Of a stretch of DNA of 64,000 bases, positions 17,197-29,509 are shown piece by piece. Position 1 is the first letter of the stretch, and each line of letters begins with the position of its first letter. Where the stretch lies: NCBI RefSeq assembly GCF_030817055.1, contig NZ_JAUSYV010000001.1, positions 334,001 through 398,000 of the forward strand, in the 5' to 3' direction. The position numbers were made by a program, and so were the translations under genes. The stretch is from Bacillus sp. V2I10. Lineage in GTDB: Bacteria > Bacillota > Bacilli > Bacillales > Bacillaceae. Under the pieces are notes generated by a model that ran no database searches, was not told where the DNA came from, and saw nothing but the letters and a program-made list of their open reading frames with translations.

Positions 17197-18156
17197 ATGA
17201 TGAAAACAAGCGTCTGGAACCAGTTAAAATCATATCAATCAACGGAAACGGTCCAAAAGTTTCTGGAAAAAAGTTATAAAAAAAATCAGCAAACAGCACC
17301 TGCGGAATTATCCTATCAAAACAGCTATCCTTTCGTTTACCATCTGAAGCATGCAGAAAACTTTTATCTTTCATCAGCATGCGCTGCCCTTCCCGTACTG
17401 CCAATGCTCCTGTTTTACGGAATGTCTCAGCTTATGAAAGCCTGCATTCTCACAGCAGATCCAGAATACCCAGCCACTTCCTCTGTCCTTGCACATGGCG
17501 TATCAACAAGAAAGCGAAAAAAACAGCATTATCGCTTTTTGCAGGATGAAGTAAAGATCCAAAGAAATGGTTTATTTGCTCACACAGCTTTCCATTTATT
17601 TAAGCTGGAACATGTAGAAAATGATAAATACACCATGCAGGAACTTTTAAAAAGAATTCCAGAATTAAGTGATTTATTTTCTAGGCATAAACAAAAAAAT
17701 GTTCATTTTAGAACCACATATGAAAACAAGCAGCTGCATATTCCAGTTGAAGCTGCAGCCTCTTATCACATGACACCGGAAAGGCTGCTTGAATACCTCG
17801 ATTATCATTTTCAGCTTAGCAGAGGAAGTCATTCCGAAAACATCATTACTTGCTATCCGCCTGATCGCTTCAGCGCTTTTTACAGTCTTCCATTTCTGTA
17901 CAATGGGCAAACCGGCGAATACACCTTGCCTGCATCAATGAATGATCTAGCCGGATTGCCTGAATTCATGGCTCATTACTTATTGCTGTACAATTTAAGC
18001 ATGATCTCAAGATATGAAACTGAATGGTGGTACGAACTAATGCTAAGCCATTCACAGGATGATTACGTATTCATCGTTCGTTTTCTTGAAGTGACGAAAG
18101 AAAAAATACCTCAGTATGCACTGACATTTTTGAATGAATTGTGGGGAAAGGAATAG
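17197..18156 (+). CDS. yaaC: YaaC family protein of unknown function
   Basis: 319 residues, divergent from guaB, exactly the place of yaaC in B. subtilis. Begins MMKTSVWNQLKSYQSTETVQKFLEKSYKK after a GGGGAGC ribosome site; the second ATG may be used. The protein is soluble-looking, with many aromatic residues, a His-rich middle part (HGVSTRKRKKQHY) and a conserved-looking end LPEFMAHYLLLYNLSMISRYETEWW. I recognise no catalytic motif. Identity rests on position and general resemblance; function is unknown. Confidence 0.85.
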   Translation: MMKTSVWNQLKSYQSTETVQKFLEKSYKKNQQTAPAELSYQNSYPFVYHLKHAENFYLSSACAALPVLPMLLFYGMSQLMKACILTADPEYPATSSVLAHGVSTRKRKKQHYRFLQDEVKIQRNGLFAHTAFHLFKLEHVENDKYTMQELLKRIPELSDLFSRHKQKNVHFRTTYENKQLHIPVEAAASYHMTPERLLEYLDYHFQLSRGSHSENIITCYPPDRFSAFYSLPFLYNGQTGEYTLPASMNDLAGLPEFMAHYLLLYNLSMISRYETEWWYELMLSHSQDDYVFIVRFLEVTKEKIPQYALTFLNELWGKE

Positions 18157-18337
18157 TCCAGCGCATTATTGGATGCCAAGGGCAGGTTAAAAAAGTCATT
18201 ATGCGGACAGGGGAGCACTTTTTCATTTATGCGCGCTCTGCACGGTTTATTCCCGTGCAGCCAATTCCTTCTAATCGGTGCAGTCCCCCAACCGCCACCC
18301 TTTAACTGTCCTTTGCCATTTTATCTTTTACATACAC
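18157..18337 (+). other. Gap after yaaC with one hairpin
   Basis: No gene is visible. A hairpin ctgcacgg / cccgtgcag at 18238-18260 lies about 80 bases past the yaaC stop but lacks a T-run, so it is at best a weak terminator. Confidence 0.4.
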
Positions 18338-18370
18338 AAAAAAAGAACAGCATCTCTGCTGTTCTTTTTT
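18338..18370 (-). terminator. Terminator of the rRNA operon
   Basis: AAAAGAACAGCA / TGCTGTTCTTTT hairpin with T-runs on both strands, 6 bases past the 5S 3' end. Confidence 0.88.
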
Positions 18371-18376
18371 ATGCGT

Positions 18377-18493
<117 letters not shown>

Positions 18494-18584
18494 AATATGC
18501 AATTGATTAGAAAGAATGTTATTCTTTCAAAACTAAATAACGTTTGATAACAAGATTCACTTACATTTACACATATTAGACTGT

Positions 18585-21513
<2,929 letters not shown>

Positions 21514-21662
21514 TAAATGGTCAATCGCACCATCAGATGCGTTTCGCATTTCGTTGTTTGTTTAGACATAAATGTCTAGAAAATCACTAATTATGGTAAG
21601 CGTAAATCTCAGTGAATTACTTGTTATCAATTACGTTATCCAGTTTTCAAAGAACAACTTCT

Positions 21663-21738
21663 TGGTGGAGCCTAGCGGGATCGAACCGCTGACCTCCTGC
21701 GTGCAAGGCAGGCGCTCTCCCAGCTGAGCTAAGGCCCC
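21663..21738 (-). tRNA. trnO-Ala: tRNA-Ala(UGC)
   Basis: 76 nt with encoded CCA; anticodon loop CTTGCAC gives UGC. Lies in the 16S-23S spacer after tRNA-Ile. Confidence 0.97.
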
Positions 21739-21754
21739 ATATGAATTTAAGAGA

Positions 21755-21831
<77 letters not shown>

Positions 21832-21977
21832 ATCTCATAAGTATGAATAAAAGAATGTTTGTGACGTACAAAAAAGTACGCGCAAATGATTCTTCGCTTA
21901 CTTCTAAAGTAAACTGCTATTCACTTAGAGGGAACAAAGTTCTCTCAAAACTAAACAAAAACCAAAAGCGTCCTCAT

Positions 21978-23528
<1,551 letters not shown>

Positions 23529-23592
23529 TTTGTGACTCAATTTGTTGCTGACTTAAAAATTTAAAACGTTTGGTACGCTTTTGGTTTTGTTT

Positions 23593-23607
23593 AGTTTTCA
23601 AAGAACT
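23593..23607 (-). promoter_or_regulatory. rRNA leader antitermination boxA-like element
   Basis: Minus strand AGTTCTTTGAAAACT, repeated before 23S and in altered form near the other spacers; this is the conserved Bacillus rrn leader box bound by Nus factors. Confidence 0.6.
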
Positions 23608-23640
23608 TATTGTGTCGCACTCTCTCGAAGCGACCCCTTT

Positions 23641-23670
23641 AATATACCATTTCTACTAGGTTAATGTCAA
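23641..23670 (-). promoter_or_regulatory. rRNA operon promoter P2
   Basis: Minus strand TTGACA, 18-bp spacer, TATATT, about 110 bp before 16S. Confidence 0.8.
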
Positions 23671-23735
23671 TCATTTTTTTGAGAAATAATTTTCGTTAAC
23701 TGCTTTACGTAGATGATTTGTTACTGACTTATAGA

Positions 23736-23764
23736 AGTATATCAGCATCTATTAAAATATGCAA
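23736..23764 (-). promoter_or_regulatory. rRNA operon promoter P1
   Basis: Minus strand TTGCAT, 17-bp spacer, TATACT, about 95 bp upstream of P2; tandem promoters are usual for Bacillus rrn operons. It overlaps the region just after the HD-GYP stop. Confidence 0.7.
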
Positions 23765-23789
23765 TAAGAAAAGAGCAAAAAGTTTGCTC

Positions 23790-24877
23790 TTAAATGATTT
23801 CTTTAATAAATAGGTGTCTTTGTTCTTTCAGCGCAAGAATTTCCTCCGTTTCTTCTATCTTTATAAGAGGTCTGGTCGGATATTGATCTTCTATAAAAAC
23901 GATCTCTGCTATTCTGCCGTCTGACAATCTGACATTTGTGCCTGAACTTAGTTTTAGTAGACCTTTCTTCAATTCGTTCAATGCTGTCAGATCAAATTTA
24001 CCAAACTCATCTTGCATGAGCTGTTCTAGAACTTTAAAAGGAGATTGTTTGCTTCTATGCGGCCTATCGGAGACCATTGCCTGATACGCATGAGCAAGAG
24101 CCGATATTTTGCCGAAGACATGAAGCTGATCAGCCTTCGCTCCCAGAGGGTACCCGCTCCCGTCAAGCCGTTCATGATGCTGCAGCACTCCCAGCTTAAC
24201 AGCCTCTTTCAAAGAAACGATATTTTTAAGCATTTTGCAGCTGTAAACAGGATGCTGCTTTATTTCTTTAAACTCTTTGTCAGTGAGAGCTGTCTTTTTA
24301 GTCAGAAAGCCTTGTTCTATTTTTGTCATGCCGCAGTCACAGAGAAGACCCGACATAGCGACCTGTATCGTATCGCCATAAGAAAAGCCCATACCCTTTC
24401 CCAAATAAGCGCATACTAAGGCTGCAGATACTGAATGATGGTAAAGATGGTCTTCATCTTTTATATAATTGTATGTTTTAAATATTTCATGGGGCTCTTT
24501 CAGTCCCTGCTCTGCAGCAGGAATTAATAAATTTCTGATTTTCGAGATATCAACCAATGCGCCGGATTGCCAGTCAAGATACAACTGCTTAAAGGCTAGT
24601 ACGGCGTTTCTATACAACCCCTCAAAATCATTGCTTTGTTTTATTTCTGCTGTTTTTTCACTGAGAGAAGCATCTTGTTTTCCCCTTCAGGTTTAATAGC
24701 ATTTCCATTTTCAAGGTATGGCTCTACATCAACTTCATCTATTAAAAAAGCCCGCAGTATTTGCAGAAGATCTTGATCTAAGATTGTTTGTCTTCGCATT
24801 AAAGGTTTGGGCGATATGGAAAATACGTCTTTTGAAAGAATGCATCCTTCAGATAGCTGATTAATATGGACTCTCAT
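23790..24877 (-). pseudogene. HD-GYP domain protein, frameshifted
   Basis: Two frames together give one HD-GYP protein of about 360 residues. The N-terminal part (ATG 24877, after GGGAGGG) runs MRVHINQLSEGCILSKDV and stops at 24641. The rest is in the -1 frame from about 24690: it opens with ASLSEKTAEIKQSNDFEG, continues LYRNAVLAFKQLY, and ends at 23790. The frames overlap, and restoring one A in the AAAA run at about 24678 joins them smoothly. The GYP motif (HHERLDGSGYP) is intact, but the HD motif reads LLCDCGM, with Cys for the metal-binding His. Such proteins usually hydrolyse c-di-GMP; this one is probably inactive. A sequencing error cannot be excluded. Confidence 0.8.
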
Positions 24878-25106
24878 ATGAATCCCTCCCAACAACATTA
24901 TAAACGATTCCATTTAGTAGAAAATGGTTTTTGAAAATAAAAAAAGGCTGTGTTCGCAATGATAATTGCTTTCCGTATTAAAACCGTACACATATTAAGT
25001 TTCATACCGCTCTCTTATCATGGTATAACAGATATTGAAGTTAATTAGTGCCCAAAGCCGATTTTTTCACTGACAAATGACAGCAACAAAGTTACGAAAA
25101 GAGCAT

Positions 25107-25140
25107 AAAAAAAGACATAGCTTTTCAGGCTATGTCTTTC
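25107..25140 (-). terminator. Terminator of gyrA
   Basis: AAAGACATAG / CTATGTCTTT hairpin, then a minus-strand T-run; 7 bp from the gyrA stop. Confidence 0.88.
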
Positions 25141-25146
25141 ATTTGC

Positions 25147-27705
25147 TTATTCTTCTGTATCTGGTTCATCAGAGGAGTCTTCGACAGAATTTTCTTCAGT
25201 TAAGTTTTGTTCTGCAGATGAATCTTCCTGTGACCCTTCTTCATTTTCCAAAAGCTCAGCATCTTCCGGTTCAAGTTCTTCTTTTTCTACGACGGCAACA
25301 GTTGCAACATGCTCTTCGTCACCAAGTTTAATCAGCTTAACACCCTGTGTATTACGGCCGGTTGTAGAGATACTGTCGATAGCCATTCGGATAAGAACAC
25401 CGCTTGCTGTAATCAGCATGAGGTCCTCTTCTCCTGTAGAAGGTTTTACAGAAATCACTGTACCGTTTTTCTCCGTGACGTTACATGTTTTAATTCCTTT
25501 ACCGCCTCGGCTTTGAATCCGATATTCAGCTGCAGGCGTTCGTTTCCCGAATCCATTGCGGGTTACGACAAGAACATCGACATCTTCTTCAAGGATTTCC
25601 ATTCCGACAACTTCATCGTCAGAGTCGAGTGTAATCCCTTTTACACCTGTCGCGGTACGTCCCATTGAACGCACATCCGTTTCAGGGAAGCGAATCAGCA
25701 TTCCCTTTTTCGTGCCGATCATGATGTGCTTCGTTCCATCTGTTAAACGGACAGAAATAAGTTCATCGTTTTCACGCAGGTTAACTGCGATCAAGCCGCC
25801 TTTTCTGATATTTGCGAATTGAGTCAGAGGTGAACGTTTAGATATTCCTTCTTTTGTTGTAAAGAATAATGACCAATCGTCTGCGAATTCAGAAACAGGA
25901 ATGATGGCATTCACCCATTCGCCTTTTTCTATTTCCAGAAGGTTAATAATCGGAAGCCCTTTAGCTGTTCTTCCGTACTCTGGAATTTCATATCCTTTTG
26001 TACGGTAAACTTTCCCTTTATTCGTAAAGAAAAGAATCGTGTCATGAGTAGATGTTGTTAAAAGATGTTCTACGAAATCATCCTCATTCGTACCCATGCC
26101 CTGAATCCCTCTGCCTCCACGGCGCTGGCTGCGGTAGGTTGAGATAGGGAGTCTCTTAATATAGCCATTATGAGTAAGAGTAATAACGATATTTTCAACA
26201 GGAATCAGATCTTCATCTTCGATCATTTCAATTCCGCCGGATACAATTTCTGTACGGCGCATATCGTTAAAACGATCTTTAATTTCTTCTAATTCCTCGC
26301 GGATAATTTCAAGGACTTTTTCATCGTCTGCGAGGATTGCTTTTAATTCTGCAATCAGCTGCACAAGTCCCTGGTACTCTTCTTCGATTTTCTCTCTTTC
26401 AAGTCCTGTTAAACGCTGCAGACGCATATCAAGAATCGCCTGTGCCTGTTTTTCAGAAAGGGAGAAATTATCCATCAGACCAAGACGTGCGATATCAGTT
26501 GTCTGAGAGCTGCGGATCAGGGCGATCACTTCATCCAGGTGATCCAGTGCAATTCTCAAGCCCTCTAAAATATGCGCACGTGCTTCCGCTTTACGAAGTT
26601 CAAACGCTGTGCGGCGGCGAATAATCACCTTCTGATGATCCAGATAGTATACTAGGAACTGTTTAAGGTTCAATACTTGAGGCTGGCCATTTACAAGTGC
26701 GAGCATATTGATGCCGAAGCTTGTCTGAAGGGCAGTCTGTTTGTATAGATTATTTAAAAGAACATTTGAATTAGCATCTTTACGCACTTCAATGACAATA
26801 CGCATTCCGTTGCGGTCTGATTCATCACGCAGATCGGTGATACCCTCAATTTTCTTGTCACGCACAAGCTCCGCAATTTTTTCAATTAACTTCGCTTTAT
26901 TTACCTGGTAAGGAAGTTCTCTTACGATAATGACTTCTTTACCTGATGCCTTTTCCTCTATTTCCACTTTAGCCCGGATTGTAATAGATCCGCGGCCTGT
27001 TTCATAGGCTTTGCGAATCCCGCTTCGGCCAATAATCTGACCAGCTGTTGGGAAATCCGGTCCCGGAATGATTTCCATCAGCTCAGGAATGCTCACATCC
27101 GGATCTTTACTTACAGCAAGTACACCGTCGATGACTTCTCCCAGCTGATGTGGAGGGATATTTGTTGCCATGCCGACTGCGATACCCGCTGCGCCGTTTA
27201 CGAGCAAATTAGGGTATCGGGACGGAAGGACAACCGGCTCTCGTTCTGAACCGTCATAGTTGTCCTGATAGTCGATTGTATCTTTATTGATATCGCGAAT
27301 AAGTTCCATCGCAATTTTGGACATGCGAGCCTCTGTATAACGCATAGCCGCAGCTCCGTCGCCATCGACTGAACCGAAGTTGCCATGTCCATCTACAAGC
27401 ATATATCTGAAGTTGAAATTTTGTGCCATTCGGACCATTGAATCATAAACGGCACTGTCACCATGAGGGTGATACTTACCGATAACTTCTCCGACGATAC
27501 GGGCAGATTTCTTAAACGGTTTATCAGATGTCATCCCTAAATCATTCATCGCATATAAAATACGGCGGTGAACAGGCTTTAACCCGTCACGAACATCGGG
27601 AAGCGCACGCGAAACAATAACACTCATCGCATAATCCAAAAAAGATGAGCGCATTTCATGACTAATATTAATCTCTTTTACTTGAGGAGTTTTATTTTCT
27701 TCCAT
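25147..27705 (-). CDS. gyrA: DNA gyrase subunit A
   Basis: Breaks and rejoins DNA during negative supercoiling. 852 residues; active-site Tyr in AMRYTEARM near residue 122, GyrA box QRRGGRG in the C-terminal DNA-wrapping domain, and a long acidic tail (EEGSQEDSSAEQNLTEENS...) to the end. The quinolone-determining region reads HPHGDSAVYDSMVR, with the Ser and Asp of sensitive enzymes. ATG follows GGGAGGTT. Unlike B. subtilis, about 1.8 kb separates it from gyrB, so it must have its own promoter. Confidence 0.98.
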   Translation of the reverse strand: MEENKTPQVKEINISHEMRSSFLDYAMSVIVSRALPDVRDGLKPVHRRILYAMNDLGMTSDKPFKKSARIVGEVIGKYHPHGDSAVYDSMVRMAQNFNFRYMLVDGHGNFGSVDGDGAAAMRYTEARMSKIAMELIRDINKDTIDYQDNYDGSEREPVVLPSRYPNLLVNGAAGIAVGMATNIPPHQLGEVIDGVLAVSKDPDVSIPELMEIIPGPDFPTAGQIIGRSGIRKAYETGRGSITIRAKVEIEEKASGKEVIIVRELPYQVNKAKLIEKIAELVRDKKIEGITDLRDESDRNGMRIVIEVRKDANSNVLLNNLYKQTALQTSFGINMLALVNGQPQVLNLKQFLVYYLDHQKVIIRRRTAFELRKAEARAHILEGLRIALDHLDEVIALIRSSQTTDIARLGLMDNFSLSEKQAQAILDMRLQRLTGLEREKIEEEYQGLVQLIAELKAILADDEKVLEIIREELEEIKDRFNDMRRTEIVSGGIEMIEDEDLIPVENIVITLTHNGYIKRLPISTYRSQRRGGRGIQGMGTNEDDFVEHLLTTSTHDTILFFTNKGKVYRTKGYEIPEYGRTAKGLPIINLLEIEKGEWVNAIIPVSEFADDWSLFFTTKEGISKRSPLTQFANIRKGGLIAVNLRENDELISVRLTDGTKHIMIGTKKGMLIRFPETDVRSMGRTATGVKGITLDSDDEVVGMEILEEDVDVLVVTRNGFGKRTPAAEYRIQSRGGKGIKTCNVTEKNGTVISVKPSTGEEDLMLITASGVLIRMAIDSISTTGRNTQGVKLIKLGDEEHVATVAVVEKEELEPEDAELLENEEGSQEDSSAEQNLTEENSVEDSSDEPDTEE

Positions 27706-27745
27706 GTTTGAACCTCCCTAATCTATATAGCTATATAGCTCCTGC

Positions 27746-27795
27746 CAGAAAAGCGGAAGCGCCTTGTTTAACCGAGGATCCAGGCGCTGGAGCTT
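27746..27795. repeat. Degenerate copy of dispersed palindromic repeat (copy 2 of 5)
   Basis: aaaagcgg-aagcgcct ... aggcgct with the ccgag core between arms (agcgcct 27758-27764, aggcgct 27782-27788). It lies in the leader of gyrA, so the hairpin would be in the gyrA mRNA if transcription starts upstream of it. Confidence 0.5.
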
Positions 27796-27885
27796 TGACA
27801 AAGATGCGCAAATTTTTATACTTTCTTATCTCAAAAAAAAACGGGAGTTAAAGGTCTCCGGAAACTTTTGATCTTTTAAATCTTG

Positions 27886-27914
27886 TTGACAATATATCAA
27901 ACTGATTATATATG
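27886..27914 (+). promoter_or_regulatory. Orphan plus-strand promoter in the gyrA upstream gap
   Basis: TTGACA, 17-bp spacer, TATATG. No plus-strand gene follows; the next structure is a hairpin at 28010-28037. The surrounding 27796-28009 holds no other recognisable feature. Could also be chance in AT-rich DNA. Confidence 0.35.
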
Positions 27915-28009
27915 GCTGAATAAAATTAAATAATAGCCTACTCTCCATTATATCAATAAACCTATGACATTACACGTCAAATTCAGATAAAAATGCGATT
28001 CATCTAAAG

Positions 28010-28040
28010 AATCCCTGCCTGTTGAGGCAAGGATTCCAGT
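28010..28040. terminator. Hairpin, probable terminator after the sortase remnant
   Basis: GAATCCCTGCCT / AGGCAAGGATTC stem with 4-base loop. On the minus strand it is followed by TTTAG, on the plus strand by CAGTTTTG, so the T-runs are weak on both. Confidence 0.55.
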
Positions 28041-28047
28041 TTTGTGA

Positions 28048-28424
28048 TTCTTTAATTCAGTATAGACAACCAATCTTTCTTCATGCGTACGCTCTTCTTG
28101 ATTAAATGTACCGGTACATGTAATTAAACCTGAGTTTGCTTGTGTATGAGATGTCGAAAATTTTATTCACTGGAGCATTCTTCCGATTATAAGAACCTAT
28201 ACCTAAAACTTCTAAAATAATTGTTTTTCCAGAGGGTACAATTCCTTCTCTCTCTTTTTTAACTTCATACTATCCGGGGGGGATAGAAGGGGGGGAAAGA
28301 AATTGATTTTTATCAGAATCACCATTTGTGTCGCCTGCCTCAGCTGTACTGAGATCCGCCTTATTCCCTTTTTTTCACAGCCGGAAAGCATAAGAAGGAA
28401 TAAAAGATAGAAAAAAGAGGACAT
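28048..28424 (-). pseudogene. Decayed lipoprotein-type sortase (class F-like)
   Basis: ATG 28424 after AAGGGGG begins MSSFFYLLFLLMLSGCEKK, a lipobox leader. A one-base loss in the A-run near 28371 shifts to a second frame (NKADLSTAEAGDTNGDSDKN), which meets a TAG at about 28274. The same frame then reads GKTIILEVLGIGSYNRKN and APVNKIF. An extra T near 28134 shifts again, to LITCTGTFNQ and THEERLVVYTEL. LITC with a following Arg in ERLVVYTEL is the sortase catalytic Cys/Arg signature. At about 125 codons, roughly 90 residues are missing, including the catalytic His region. No intact reading is possible. Class assignment is from memory of motifs. Confidence 0.75.
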
Positions 28425-28448
28425 CTCTGCCCCCTTGCTTCATCCCGC

Positions 28449-28975
28449 TTAGTTATTTACAGATTTTCTGCGAGCAATCATTGCAATCGCAGCGGAAGCC
28501 AGGATAAATCCAAAAAAGCTCCATAAAATTGCCCTGCTGTTTGTTTCGCTTATACCGCCCATACCTGTTTTAGGCATTTCAGATGATTTTTCGCCTTCGA
28601 ATTTTTCAGGAAACTGATCAACAATAGTACCAGACATCGCTTGGCCTACTCCAAACATATGCGTTTATGCAACGTGAATAGTTTCATAAGCTGCAGGATA
28701 ATCTTTGCCGGTATAGCTGTTGAATGCATTCACTAATTGATCAATATGCTCTTTAAGGCCCGCCTCAAGGTCAGCCGCTTTTAAGCGTCCCTCTGTTGCA
28801 GCATCAAGGAATGCCGCCTGTTCTGCTCGGTACTCATCCAATTCTGCTGCAGCCATTTCTTTTCCTTCTTCATTGTTTTCAGCAGTTGCATTTACGTAGT
28901 CTACAAAGTACACGATGTGGCTGCTTCAAATTTAATTAAACTGGTCTCTCCTTGTTCTTTTAGTTTAGCGAATAT
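28449..28975 (-). pseudogene. Remnant of a cell-wall-anchored surface protein
   Basis: Three collinear pieces remain. FAKLKEQGETSLIKFEAATS (from about 28972) is in one frame. A shift near 28915 leads to YFVDYVNATAENNEEG and on to AAYETIHVA. An in-frame TAA at 28665-28667 then interrupts what would read HVA-Tyr-THMFGVG. The last piece ends with MPKTG, a hydrophobic stretch (ILWSFFGFILASAAIAMIA) and RRKS, a sortase sorting signal. The helical part resembles the repeated C-terminal domain of some Bacillus surface proteins annotated as copper amine oxidase N-terminal domain proteins. The 5' half is gone. It was probably the substrate of the neighbouring sortase. Confidence 0.75.
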
Positions 28976-29054
28976 TTACACTATGACTAACGGAGAGAGC
29001 TTTTATATAGATCATAAAAAATTAATAAATTTTTCAGATCTTGATTTCACAAAA

Positions 29055-29085
29055 AGAAAAAACATCCTTACCGGATGTTTTTCGG
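29055..29085 (-). terminator. Terminator of the small Gly/Tyr-rich gene
   Basis: AAAACATCC / GGATGTTTT hairpin with a minus-strand T-run, 4 bp from the stop codon. Confidence 0.85.
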
Positions 29086-29088
29086 CTG

Positions 29089-29334
29089 TTAATAGTAATA
29101 AGGGTAGTACGGATATGGATACGGCGGATAATACGGATAATATGGATAACCAAATCCATATCCAGGAGTTAATAATGCTCCTGCTGCAAGCCCTCCAATA
29201 AACCCAGTTGCAAATGGAAACCCAAAACCCAGTCTTCCAAAACCAAACCCGGGTCTGCCGAATCCGAATCCAGGTCTTCCAAACCAAAATGGACGCCGTA
29301 AGTCTTCTTGATTATAAAATGGCTGATTATTCAT
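29089..29334 (-). CDS. Small Gly/Phe- and Pro/Tyr-rich protein, possibly spore-coat-like
   Basis: 81 residues. After MNNQPFYNQEDLRRPFWF come three 7-residue repeats of the type GRPGFGF, then a Gly/Ala stretch (GFIGGLAAGALLTP) and a tail made almost only of Tyr and Pro ending YPYYPYYY. A good GGAGG site precedes the ATG and a strong terminator follows, so it is a real single-gene unit. Tyr-rich, low-complexity small proteins are common in spore coats, where Tyr can be cross-linked, but I know no function for this one. Not found at this place in B. subtilis. Confidence 0.75.
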   Translation of the reverse strand: MNNQPFYNQEDLRRPFWFGRPGFGFGRPGFGFGRLGFGFPFATGFIGGLAAGALLTPGYGFGYPYYPYYPPYPYPYYPYYY

Positions 29335-29429
29335 CTTTACGCCTCCTGCTTAGATAAATTGCCTACTTTTATAAAGATATGCAGGACAACTTAAAAAGTA
29401 GTGGGCTTCTCGCAATTTCATAAGCAGGA

Positions 29430-29476
29430 GAAAAAAAGAACAGGCAAAGCACGTATTCTGCTTTCCTGTTCTTTAT
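29430..29476 (-). terminator. Terminator of gyrB
   Basis: AAAGAACAGG with AAAGCA against TGCTTT and CCTGTTCTTT, then a minus-strand T-run. Confidence 0.85.
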
Positions 29477-29509
29477 GATAAAGCCGTATTTCCGAATCCG
29501 AATTTCTTG

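Noticed and set aside
24640..24690. Programmed -1 frameshift making one HD-GYP protein
   Set aside because: No X-XXY-YYZ heptamer is in the right frame and no stimulatory hairpin is obvious; a mutation or sequencing error is simpler.
28212..28658. Two small open frames near gyrA as separate genes (a 70-residue lipoprotein and a 69-residue membrane protein)
   Set aside because: Reading across the frames shows that they are pieces of a sortase and of a sortase-anchored protein.
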